Assembly (NCBI RefSeq): GCF_029227915.1 | Contig: NC_079883.1 | Span: 31,498,001-31,562,000, forward strand | Origin: Hydractinia symbiolongicarpus | Lineage: Eukaryota; Cnidaria; Hydrozoa; Anthoathecata; Hydractiniidae | DNA: 64,000 nucleotides | Direction: 5' to 3' | Part shown: in pieces, positions 12,041 to 24,371 of the stretch | Numbering within the stretch: the stretch's first letter is position 1 | How the letters are laid out: the number at the start of each line of letters is the position of its first letter | Notes under the pieces: generated by a model | What the model was told of the DNA's origin: nothing | Databases searched by the model: none | The model's input: only the letters and a program-made list of their open reading frames with translations | Position numbers and translations under genes: made by a program

Positions 12041-15000
12041 TAATCAAAAATGAAAACATTTTTGAAAACTACAAGTCTCAAGCGTTTTAGTGGTGAAAGA
12101 AAAATTTAAAAAATCGTTCGGGAAATGAGTTTATTCCCTGGGTACTTTCTTTGTATACATTCGACTATACGGGCCAAGCCCGGGATTTACGGGAAATCGC
12201 GGGATTTCGTTTGCCGGCGATTAAACCTCTTTCATTAAGCGTCTCGTCCAAAATGAAAACATTTTTGAAAACTACAAGTCTCATGGGCTTTAGTGGTGAA
12301 ATAATAATTTAAAAAATCGTTCTGGAAATGAGTCTACACCCTGGGTACTTTCTTTGTACACTTTTGACTATACGGGCCGAGTCCGGTATTTACGGGAAGT
12401 CGCAGGTTTTCGTTTGCCGGCGATTAAACTTCTTTTATTCAGCGTCTCATCAAAAATGAAAACATTTTTGAAAACTACAAGTCTCATGCGTTTTAGTGGT
12501 GAAAAAATAATTTAAAAAATCGTTCGGGAAATGAGTTTACTCCCTGGGTACTTTCTTTGTATACTTTTGATTATACGGGCCGAGTTCGGGGTTTACGGGA
12601 AATGGCGGGTTTTCGTTTGCCGGCGATTAAACTTCTTTTATTCAGCGTCTCATCAAAAATGAAAACATTTTTGAAAACCACAAGTCTCATGCGTTTTAGT
12701 GGTGAAAAAATAATATAAAAAATCGTTCGGGAAGTGAGTTTACTCCCTGGGTACTTTCTTTGTATACTTTTGACTATACGGGCCAAGCCTGGGATTTACG
12801 GGAAATGGCGGGTTTTCGTTTGCCGGCGATTAAACTTCTTTTATTCAGTGTCTCATCAAAAATGAAAACATTTTTGAAAACTACAAGTCTCATGCGTTTT
12901 AGTGGTGAAAAAATAACATAAAAAATCGTTCGGGAAATGAGTTTACACTCTGGGTACTTTCTTTGTATACTTTTGAGTATACTGGCCGAGTCAGGGATTT
13001 ACGGGAAATCGCAGGTTTTCGTTTGCCGGCGATTAAACTTCCTTCATTCAGCGTCTCATCAAAAATGAAAACATTTTTGAAAACTACAAGTCTCATGCGT
13101 TTTAGTGGTGAAAAAATAATTTAAAAAATCGCTCGGGAAATGAGTTTACTCCCTGGGTACTTTCTATATATACTTTTGATTATATGAGCCGAGTCCGGGG
13201 TTTACGGGAAATGGCGAGTTTTCGTTTGCCGGGGATTAAACTTCTTTTATTCAGCGTCTCATCAAAAATGAAAACATTTTGAAAAACTACAAGTTCCATG
13301 GGCTTTAGTGGTGAAATAATAATTTAAAAAATCGTTCTGAAAATGAGTTTACACCCTGGGTACTTTCTTTGTACACTTTTGACTATACGGGCCGAGTCCG
13401 AGATTTACGGGAAGTCGCAGGTTTTCGTTTACCGGCGAATAAACTACTTTTATTCAGCGTCTCATCAAAAATGAAAACATTTTTGAAAACTACAAGTCTC
13501 ATGCGTTTTAGTGGTGAAAAAATAATTTAAAAAATCGTTCGGGAAATGAGTTTACTCCCTTGGTACTTTCTTTGTATACATTCGACTATACGGGCCAAGC
13601 CCGGGATTTACGGGAAATCGCGGGATTTCGTTTGCCGGCGATTAAACCTCTTTCATTAAGCGTCTCATCAAAAATGAAAACATTTTTGAAAACTAAAAGT
13701 CTCATGCGTTTTAGTGGTAAAAAAAAAAATCGTTCGGGAAATAAGTTTACACCCTTGGTACTTTCTTTGTATACTTTTGACTATACGGCCGAGTCCGGGA
13801 TTTACGGGAAATCGCAGGTTTTCGTTTGCCGGCGATTAAACTTCTTTTATTCAGCGTCTAATCAAAAATGAAAACATTTTTGAAAACTACAAGTCTCAAG
13901 CGTTTTAGTGGTGAAAGAAAAATTTAAAAAATCGTTCGGGAAATGAGTTTATTCCCTGGGTACTTTCTTTGTATACATTCGACTATACGGGCCAAGCCCG
14001 GGATTTACGGGAAATCGCGGGATTTCGTTTGCCGGCGATTAAACCTCTTTCATTAAGCGTCTCGTCCAAAATGAAAACATTTTTGAAAACTACAAGTCTC
14101 ATGGGCTTTAGTGGTGAAATAATAATTTAAAAAATCGTTCTGGAAATGAGTCTACACCCTGGGTACTTTCTTTGTACACTTTTGACTATACGGGCCGAGT
14201 CCGGTATTTACGGGAAGTCGCAGGTTTTCGTTTGCCGGCGATTAAACTTCTTTTATTCAGCGTCTCATCAAAAATGAAAACATTTTTGAAAACTACAAGT
14301 CTCATGCGTTTTAGTGGTGAAAAAATAATTTAAAAAATCGTTCGGGAAATGAGTTTACTCCCTGGGTACTTTCTTTGTATACTTTTGATTATACGGGCCG
14401 AGTTCGGGGTTTACGGGAAATGGCGGGTTTTCGTTTGCCGGCGATTAAACTTCTTTTATTCAGCGTCTCATCAAAAATGAAAACATTTTTGAAAACCACA
14501 AGTCTCATGCGTTTTAGTGGTGAAAAAATAATATAAAAAATCGTTCGGGAAGTGAGTTTACTCCCTGGGTACTTTCTTTGTATACTTTTGACTATACGGG
14601 CCAAGCCTGGGATTTACGGGAAATGGCGGGTTTTCGTTTGCCGGCGATTAAACTTCTTTTATTCAGTGTCTCATCAAAAATGAAAACATTTTTGAAAACT
14701 ACAAGTCTCATGCGTTTTAGTGGTGAAAAAATAACATAAAAAATCGTTCGGGAAATGAGTTTACACTCTGGGTACTTTCTTTGTATACTTTTGAGTATAC
14801 TGGCCGAGTCAGGGATTTACGGGAAATCGCAGGTTTTCGTTTGCCGGCGATTAAACTTCCTTCATTCAGCGTCTCATCAAAAATGAAAACATTTTTGAAA
14901 ACTACAAGTCTCATGCGTTTTAGTGGTGAAAAAATAATTTAAAAAATCGCTCGGGAAATGAGTTTACTCCCTGGGTACTTTCTATATATACTTTTGATTA

Positions 15001-15378
15001 TACGAGCCGAGTCCGGGGTTTACGGGAAATGGCGAGTTTTCGTTTGCCGGGGATTAAACTTCTTTTATTCAGCGTCTCATCAAAAATGAAAACATTTTGA
15101 AAAACTACAAGTTCCATGGGCTTTAGTGGTGAAATAATAATTTAAAAAATCGTTCTGAAAATGAGTTTACACCCTGGGTACTTTCTTTGTACACTTTTGA
15201 CTATACGGGCCGAGTCCGAGATTTACGGGAAGTCGCAGGTTTTCGTTTACCGGCGAATAAACTACTTTTATTCAGCGTCTCATCAAAAATGAAAACATTT
15301 TTGAAAACTACAAGTCTCATGCGTTTTAGTGGTGAAAAAATAATTTAAAAAATCGTTCGGGAAATGAGTTTACTCCCT
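12041..15378. repeat. 9-monomer HOR (1,818 bp), two copies
   Basis: Bases 12,041-13,560 match 13,859-15,378 at a constant offset of 1,818, including the private variants GTCTAATC, TTTGAGTATACTGGCC, TTCTATATATAC and TTTACCGGCGAATAAAC. The one substitution I noticed is near 13,185/15,003. The unit is 9 bp short of nine full monomers, which is explained by an 8-bp deletion in the A/T tract at about 13,719-13,729 and a one-base loss in ACGGCCGAG near 13,788. Confidence 0.88.
13700..13740. repeat. Short A/T tract variant (8-bp deletion)
   Basis: Between GTGGT and TCGTTCGGG there are normally about 19 bases (ten A, TTT, six A). Here there are eleven A only, so 8 bp are missing, including the TTT. 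The same allele recurs near 16,146, 17,152, 18,161, 19,785, 20,784, 23,212, 28,481 and 31,315. It is nearly always coupled with AACTAAAAGTC just upstream, so it is one lineage rather than independent slippage. Confidence 0.85.
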
Positions 15379-18300
15379 GGGTACTTTCTTTGTATACTTT
15401 TGACTATACGGGCCAAGCCCGGGATTTACGGGAAATGGCGGGTTTTCGTTTGCCGGCGATTAAACTTCTTTTATTCAGTGTCTCATCAAAAATGAAAACA
15501 TTTTTGAAAACTACAAGTCTCATGGGCTTTAGTGGTGAAATAATAATTTAAAAAATCGTTCGGGAAATGAGTTTACACCCTGGGTACTTTCTTTGTATAC
15601 TTTTGACTATACGTGCCGAGTCCGGGATTTACGGGAAATCGCAGGTTTTCGTTTGCCGGCGATTAAACTTCTTTCATTCAGCGTCTCATCAAAAATGAAA
15701 ACATTTTTGAAAACTACAAGTCTCATGCGTTTTAGTGGTGAAAAAAAAAATTAAAAAATCGTTCGGGAAATGAGTTTACTCCCTGGGTACTTTCTTTGTA
15801 TACTTTTGATTATACGGGCCGAGTCCGGGGTTTACGGGAAATGGCGGGTTTTCGTTTGCCGGCGATTAAATTTCTTTTATTCAGCGTCTGATCAAAAATG
15901 AAAACTTTTTTGAAAACTACAAGTCTCAAGCGTTTTAGTGGTGAAAAAAAAATTTAAAAAATCGTTCGGGAAATGAGTTTACTCCCTTGGTACTTTCTTT
16001 GTATACATTCGACTATACGGGCCAAGCCCGGGATTTACGGGAAATCGCGGGATTTCGTTTGCCGGCGATTAAACCTCTTTCATTAAGCGTCTCATCAAAA
16101 ATGAAAACATTTTTGAAAACTAAAAGTCTCATGCGTTTTAGTGGTAAAAAAAAAAATCGTTCGGGAAATGAGTTTACTCCCTGGGTACTTTCTTTGTATA
16201 CTTTTGACTATACGGGCCAAGCCCGGGATTTACGGGAAATGGCGGGTTTTCGTTTGCCGGCGATTAAACTTCTTTTATTCAGTGTCTCATCAAAAAGGAA
16301 AACATTTTTGAAAACTACAAGTCTCATGGGCTTTAGTGGTGAAATAATAATTTAAAAAATCGTTCGGGAAATGAGTTTACACCCTGGGTACTTTCTTTGT
16401 ATACTTTTGACTATACGGGCCGAGTCCGGGATTTACGGGAAATCGCAGGTTTTCGTTTGCCGGCGATTAAACTTCTTTCATTCAGCGTCTCATCAAAAAT
16501 GAAAACATTTTTGAAAACTACAAGTCTCATGCGTTTTAGTGGTGAAAAAAAAAATTAAAAAATCGTTCGGGAAATGAGTTTACTCCCTGGGTACTTTCTT
16601 TGTATACATTCGACTATACGGGCCAAGCCCGGGATTTACGGGAAATCGCGGGTTTTCCTTTGCCCGCGATTAAACCACTTTTATTCAGCGTCTCATCAAA
16701 AATGAAAACATTTTTAAAAACTACAAGTCTCATGCGTTTTAGTGGTGAAAAAAAAAATTAAAAAATCGTTCGGGAAATGAGTTTACTCCCTGGGTACTTT
16801 CTTTGTATACTTTTGATTATACGGGCCGAGTCCGGGGTTTACGGGAAATGGCGGGTTTTCGTTTGCCGGCGATTAAATTTCTTTTATTCAGCGTCTGATC
16901 AAAAATGAAAACTTTTTTGAAAACTACAAGTCTCAAGCGTTTTAGTGGTGAAAAAAAAATTTAAAAAATCGTTCGGGAAATGAGTTTACTCCCTTGGTAC
17001 TTTCTTTGTATACATTCGACTATACGGGCCAAGCCCGGGATTTACGGGAAATCGCGGGATTTCGTTTGCCGGCGATTAAACCTCTTTCATTAAGCGTCTC
17101 ATCAAAAATGAAAACATTTTTGAAAACTAAAAGTCTCATGCGTTTTAGTGGTAAAAAAAAAAATCGTTCGGGAAATGAGTTTACTCCCTGGGTACTTTCT
17201 TTGTATACTTTTGACTATACGGGCCAAGCCCGGGATTTACGGGAAATGGCGGGTTTTCGTTTGCCGGCGATTAAACTTCTTTTATTCAGTGTCTCATCAA
17301 AAAGGAAAACATTTTTGAAAACTACAAGTCTCATGGGCTTTAGTGGTGAAATAATAATTTAAAAAATCGTTCGGGAAATGAGTTTACACCCTGGGTACTT
17401 TCTTTGTATACTTTTGACTATACGGGCCGAGTCCGGGATTTACGGGAAATCGCAGGTTTTCGTTTGCCGGCGATTAAACTTCTTTCATTCAGCGTCTCAT
17501 CAAAAATGAAAACATTTTTGAAAACTACAAGTCTCATGCGTTTTAGTGGTGAAAAAAAAAATTAAAAAATCGTTCGGGAAATGAGTTTACTCCCTGGGTA
17601 CTTTCTTTGTATACATTCGACTATACGGGCCAAGCCCGGGATTTACGGGAAATCGCGGGTTTTCCTTTGCCCGCGAATAAACTTCTTTTATTCAGCCTCT
17701 CATTAAAAATGAAAACATTTTTGAAAACTACAATTGTCATGCGTTTTAGTGGTGAAAAAATAATTTAAAAAATCGTTCGGAGAAATGAGTTTACTCCCTG
17801 GGTACTTTCTTTGTATACTTTTGATTATACGGGCCGAGTCCGGGGTTTACGGGAAATGGCGGGTTTTCGTTTGCCGGCGATTAAATTTCTTTTATTCAGC
17901 GTCTGATCAAAAATGAAAACTTTTTTGAAAACTACAAGTCTCAAGCGTTTTAGTGGTGAAAAAAAAATTTAAAAAATCGTTCGGGAAATGAGTTTACTCC
18001 CTTGGTACTTTCTTTGTATACATTCGACTATACGGGCCAAGCCCGGGATTTACGGGAAATCGCGGGATTTCGTTTGCCGGCGATTAAACCTCTTTCATTA
18101 AGCGTCTCATCAAAAATGAAAACATTTTTGAAAACTAAAAGTCTCATGCGTTTTAGTGGTAAAAAAAAAAATCGTTCGGGAAATAAGTTTACACCCTGGG
18201 TACTTTCTTTGTATACTTTTGACTATACGGCCGAGTCCGGGATTTACGGGAAATCGCAGGTTTTCGTTTGCCGGCGATTAAACTTCTTTTATTCAGTGTC

Positions 18301-20916
18301 TCATCAAAAATGAAAACATTTTTGAAAACTACAAGTCTCATGCGTTTTAGTGGTGAAAAAATAACATAAAAAATCGTTCGGGAAATGAGTTTACACTCTG
18401 GGTACTTTCTTTGTATACTTTTGAGTATACTGGCCGAGTCAGGGATTTACGGGAAATCGCAGGTTTTCGTTTGCCGGCGATTAAACTTCCTTCATTCAGC
18501 GTCTCATCAAAAATGAAAACATTTTTGAAAACTACAAGTCTCATGCGTTTTAGTGGTGAAAAAATAATTTAAAAAATCGCTCGGGAAATGAGTTTACTCC
18601 CTGGGTACTTTCTATATATACTTTTGATTATACGAGCCGAGTCCGGGGTTTACGGGAAATGGCGAGTTTTCGTTTGCCGGGGATTAAACTTCTTTTATTC
18701 AGCGTCTCATCAAAAATGAAAACATTTTGAAAAACTACAAGTTCCATGGGCTTTAGTGGTGAAATAATAATTTAAAAAATCGTTCTGAAAATGAGTTTAC
18801 ACCCTGGGTACTTTCTTTGTACACTTTTGACTATACGGGCCGAGTCCGAGATTTACGGGAAGTCGCAGGTTTTCGTTTACCGGCGAATAAACTACTTTTA
18901 TTCAGCGTCTCATCAAAAATGAAAACATTTTTGAAAACTACAAGTCTCATGCGTTTTAGTGGTGAAAAAATAATTTAAAAAATCGTTCGGGAAATGAGTT
19001 TACTCCCTGGGTACTTTCTTTGTATACTTTTGACTATACGGGCCAAGCCCGGGATTTACGGGAAATGGCGGGTTTTCGTTTGCCGGCGATTAAACTTCTT
19101 TTATTCAGTGTCTCATCAAAAATGAAAACATTTTTGAAAACTACAAGTCTCATGGGCTTTAGTGGTGAAATAATAATTTAAAAAATCGTTCGGGAAATGA
19201 GTTTACACCCTGGGTACTTTCTTTGTATACTTTTGACTATACGTGCCGAGTCCGGGATTTACGGGAAATCGCAGGTTTTCGTTTGCCGGCGATTAAACTT
19301 CTTTCATTCAGCGTCTCATCAAAAATGAAAACATTTTTGAAAACTACAAGTCTCATGCGTTTTAGTGGTGAAAAAAAAAATTAAAAAATCGTTCGGGAAA
19401 TGAGTTTACTTCCTGGGTACTTTCTTTGTATACTTTTGATTATACGGGCCGAGTCCGGGGTTTACGGGAAATGGCGGGTTTTCGTTTGCCGGCGATTAAA
19501 TTTCTTTTATTCAGCGTCTGATCAAAAATGAAAACTTTTTTGAAAACTACAAGTCTCAAGCGTTTTAGTGGTGAAAAAAAAATTTAAAAAATCGTTCGGG
19601 AAATGAGTTTACTCCCTTGGTACTTTCTTTGTATACATTCGACTATACGGGCCAAGCCCGGGATTTACGGGAAATCGCGGGATTTCGTTTGCCGGCGATT
19701 AAACCTCTTTCATTAAGCGTCTCATCAAAAATGAAAACATTTTTGAAAACTAAAAGTCTCATGCGTTTTAGTGGTAAAAAAAAAAATCGTTCGGGAAATG
19801 AGTTTACTCCCTGGGTACTTTCTTTGTATACTTTTGACTATACGGGCCAAGCCCGGGATTTACGGGAAATGGCGGGTTTTCGTTTGCCGGCGATTAAACT
19901 TCTTTTATTCAGTGTCTCATCAAAAATGAAAACATTTTTGAAAACTACAAGTCTCATGGGCTTTAGTGGTGAAATAATAATTTAAAAAATCGTTCGGGAA
20001 ATGAGTTTACACCCTGGGTACTTTCTTTGTATACTTTTGACTATACGGGCCGAGTCCGGGATTTACGGGAAATCGCAGGTTTTCGTTTGCCGGCGATTAA
20101 ACTTCTTTCATTCAGCGTCTCATCAAAAATGAAAACATTTTTGAAAACTACAAGTCTCATGCGTTTTAGTGGTGAAAAAAAAAATTAAAAAATCGTTCGG
20201 GAAATGAGTTTACTCCCTGGGTACTTTCTTTGTATACATTCGACTATACGGGCCAAGCCCGGGATTTACGGGAAATCGCGGGTTTTCCTTTGCCCGCGAA
20301 TAAACTTCTTTTATTCAGCCTCTCATTAAAAATGAAAACATTTTTGAAAACTACAATTGTCATGCGTTTTAGTGGTGAAAAAATAATTTAAAAAATCGTT
20401 CGGAGAAATGAGTTTACTCCCTGGGTACTTTCTTTGTATACTTTTGATTATACGGGCCGAGTCCGGGGTTTACGGGAAATGGCGGGTTTTCGTTTGCCGG
20501 CGATTAAATTTCTTTTATTCAGCGTCTGATCAAAAATGAAAACTTTTTTGAAAACTACAAGTCTCAAGCGTTTTAGTGGTGAAAAAAAAATTTAAAAAAT
20601 CGTTCGGGAAATGAGTTTACTCCCTTGGTACTTTCTTTGTATACATTCGACTATACGGGCCAAGCCCGGGATTTACGGGAAATCGCGGGATTTCGTTTGC
20701 CGGCGATTAAACCTCTTTCATTAAGCGTCTCATCAAAAATGAAAACATTTTTGAAAACTAAAAGTCTCATGCGTTTTAGTGGTAAAAAAAAAAATCGTTC
20801 GGGAAATAAGTTTACACCCTGGGTACTTTCTTTGTATACTTTTGACTATACGGCCGAGTCCGGGATTTACGGGAAATCGCAGGTTTTCGTTTGCCGGCGA
20901 TTAAACTTCTTTTATT
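14664..20916. repeat. Outer HOR: 3,630-bp copy followed by a 2,623-bp copy lacking one inner 5-mer
   Basis: Bases from about 14,664 match those from about 18,294 at an offset of 3,630 up to about 20,293. From there the match moves to 17,670 onward at an offset of 2,623. The difference, 1,007 bp, is exactly one inner 5-monomer unit. The first outer copy (about 14,664-18,293) therefore contains the inner unit twice, and the second (about 18,294-20,916) contains it once. Rare variants TTTGCCCGCG, CAATTGTCATG and CGGAGAAATG mark the point where the match shifts. Confidence 0.82.
15710..17676. repeat. 5-monomer HOR (1,007 bp), two copies
   Basis: Bases 15,710-16,669 match 16,717-17,676 at an offset of 1,007. 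The left limit is a G/A difference at 15,709/16,716 and the right limit is GCGATTAAA against GCGAATAAA at 16,670/17,677. The unit is 8 bp short of five monomers because it contains one short-tract monomer, with a run of eleven A directly before TCG. Both copies also carry the rare AAAAAGGAAAAC change in the core. Confidence 0.88.
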
Positions 20917-23900
20917 CAGCGTCTCATCAAAAATGAAAACATTTTTGAAAACTACAAGTCTCATGCGTTTTAGTGGTGAAAAAAAAAATTAAAAAATCGT
21001 TCGGGAAATGAGTTTACTTCCTGGGTACTTTCTTTGTATACTTTTGACTATACGGGCCAAGCCCGGGATTTACGGGAAATCGCGGGTTTTCGTTTGCCGG
21101 CGATTAAACTTCTTTTATTCAGCGTCTCATCAAAAATGAAAACATTTTTGAAAACCACAAGTCTCATGCGTTTTAGTGGTGAAAAAATAATATAAAAAAT
21201 CGTTCGGGAAGTGAGTTTACTCCCTGGGTACTTTCTTTGTATACATTCGACTATACGGGCCGAGTTCGGGGTTTACGGGAAATGGCGGGTTTTCGTTTGC
21301 CGGCGATTAAACTTCTTTTATTCAGCGTCTCATCAAAAATGAAAACATTTTTGAAAACCACAAGTCTCATGCGTTTTAGTGGTGAAAAAATAATATAAAA
21401 AATCGTTCGGGAAGTGAGTTTACTCCCTGGGTACTTTCTTTGTATACTTTTGACTATACGGGCCAAGCCTGGGATTTACGGGAAATGGCGGGTTTTCGTT
21501 TGCCGGCGATTAAACTTCTTTTATTCAGTGTCTCATCAAAAATGAAAACATTTTTGAAAACTACAAGTCTCATGCGTTTTAGTGGTGAAAAAATAACATA
21601 AAAAATCGTTCGGGAAATGAGTTTACACTCTGGGTACTTTCTTTGTATACTTTTGAGTATACTGGCCGAGTCAGGGATTTACGGGAAATCGCAGGTTTTC
21701 GTTTGCCGGCGATTAAACTTCCTTCATTCAGCGTCTCATCAAAAATGAAAACATTTTTGAAAACTACAAGTCTCATGCGTTTTAGTGGTGAAAAAATAAT
21801 TTAAAAAATCGCTCGGGAAATGAGTTTACTCCCTGGGTACTTTCTATATATACTTTTGATTATACGAGCCGAGTCCGGGGTTTACGGGAAATGGCGAGTT
21901 TTCGTTTGCCGGGGATTAAACTTCTTTTATTCAGCGTCTCATCAAAAATGAAAACATTTTGAAAAACTACAAGTTCCATGGGCTTTAGTGGTGAAATAAT
22001 AATTTAAAAAATCGTTCTGAAAATGAGTTTACACCCTGGGTACTTTCTTTGTACACTTTTGACTATACGGGCCGAGTCCGAGATTTACGGGAAGTCGCAG
22101 GTTTTCGCTTACCGGCGAATAAACTACTTTTATTCAGCGTCTCATCAAAAATGAAAACATTTTTGAAAACTACAAGTCTCATGCGTTTTAGTGGTGAAAA
22201 AATAATTTAAAAAATCGTTCGGGATATGAGTTTACTCCCTGGGTACTTTCTTTGTATACTTTTGACTATACGGGCCAAGCCCGGGATTTACGGGAAATGG
22301 CGGGTTTTCGTTTGCCGGCGATTAAACTTCTTTTATTCAGTGTCTCATCAAAAATGAAAACATTTTTGAAAACTACAAGTCTCATGGGCTTTAGTGGTGA
22401 AATAATAATTTAAAAAATCGTTCGGGAAATGAGTTTACACCCTGGGTACTTTCTTTGTATACTTTTGACTATACGGGCCGAGTCCGGGATTTACGGGAAA
22501 TCGCAGGTTTTCGTTTGCCGGCGATTAAACTTCTTTCATTCAGCGTCTCATCAAAAATGAAAACATTTTTGAAAACTACAAGTCTCATGCGTTTTAGTGG
22601 TGAAAAAAAAAATTAAAAAATCGTTCGGGAAATGAGTTTACTCCCTGGGTACTTTCTTTGTATACATTCGACTATACGGGCCAGGCCCGGGATTTACGGG
22701 AAATCGCGGGTTTTCCTTTGCCCGCGATTAAACTTCTTTTATTCAGCGTCTCATTAAAAATGAAAACATTTTTGAAAACTACAATTGTCATGCGTTTTAG
22801 TGGTGAAAAAATAATTTAAAAAATCGTTCGGAGAAATGAGTTTACTCCCTGGGTACTTTCTTTGTATACTTTTGATTATACGGGCCGAGTCCGGGGTTTA
22901 CGGGAAATGGCGGGTTTTCGTTTGCCGGCGATTAAATTTCTTTTATTCAGCGTCTGATCAAAAATGAAAACTTTTTTGAAAACTACAAGTCTCAAGCGTT
23001 TTAGTGGTGAAAAAAAAATTTAAAAAATCGTTCGGGAAATGAGTTTACTCCCTTGGTACTTTCTTTGTATACATTCGACTATACGGGCCAAGCCCGGGAT
23101 TTACGGGAAATCGCGGGATTTCGTTTGCCGGCGATTAAACCTCTTTCATTAAGCGTCTCATCAAAAATGAAAACATTTTTGAAAACTAAAAGTCTCATGC
23201 GTTTTAGTGGTAAAAAAAAAAATCGTTCGGGAAATGAGTTTACTCCCTGGGTACTTTCTTTGTATACTTTTGACTATACGGGCCAAGCCCGGGATTTACG
23301 GAAAATGGCGGGTTTTCGTTTGCCGGCGATTAAACTTCTTTTATTCAGTGTCTCATCAAAAATGAAAACATTTTTGAAAACTACAAGTCTCATGGGCTTT
23401 AGTGGTGAAATAATAATTTAAAAAATCGTTCGGGAAATGAGTTTACACCCTGGGTACTTTCTTTGTATACTTTTGACTATACGGGCCGAGTCCGGGATTT
23501 ACGGGAAATCGCAGGTTTTCGTTTGCCGGCGATTAAACTTCTTTCATTCAGCGTCTCATCAAAAATGAAAACATTTTTGAAAACTACAAGTCTCATGCGT
23601 TTTAGTGGTGAAAAAAAAAATTAAAAAATCGTTCGGGAAATGAGTTTACTCCCTGGGTACTTTCTTTGTATACATTCGACTATACGGGCCAAGCCCGGGA
23701 TTTACGGGAAATCGCGGGTTTTCCTTTGCCCGCGAATAAACTTCTTTTATTCAGCGTCTCATTAAAAATGAAAACATTTTTGAAAACTACAATTGTCATG
23801 CGTTTTAGTGGTGAAAAAATAATTTAAAAAATCGTTCGGAGAAATGAGTTTACTCCCTGGGTACTTTCTTTGTATACTTTTGATTATACGGGCCGAGTCC

Positions 23901-24371
23901 GGGGTTTACGGGAAATGGCGGGTTTTCGTTTGCCGGCGATTAAATTTCTTTTATTCAGCGTCTGATCAAAAATGAAAACTTTTTTGAAAACTACAAGTCT
24001 TATGCGTTTTAGTGGTGAAAAAATAATTTAAAAAATCGTTCCGGAAATGAGTTTACTCACAGGGTACTTTCTTTGTATACATTCGACTATACGGGCCAAG
24101 CCCGGGATTTACGGGAAATCGCGGGTTTTCGTTTGCCGGCGATTAAACCTCTTTCATTAAGCGTCTCATCAAAAATGAAAACATTTTTAAAAACTACAAG
24201 TCTCAAGCGTTTAAGTGGTAAAAAAAAAATTTAAAAAATCGTTCGGGAAATGAGTTTACTCCCTGGGTACTTTCTTTGTATACATTCGACTATACGGGCC
24301 AAGCCCGGGATTTACGGGAAATCACGGGTTTTCGTTTGCCGGCGATTAAACCTCTTTCATTAAGCGTCTCA
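20917..24371. repeat. Third, rearranged relative of the 12-20 kb HORs
   Basis: This stretch repeats the order of variants seen at 14.4-17.9 kb and 18.3-20.3 kb. The offset from the previous copy is 3,232 at 21,579 and becomes 3,436 by 23,053. That means one extra monomer of about 204 bp, the TTTGCCCGCG / CAATTGTC / CGGAGAAATG type at about 22,680-22,870, is present here. After about 24,000 the sequence changes to class E and class A monomers. Confidence 0.75.
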
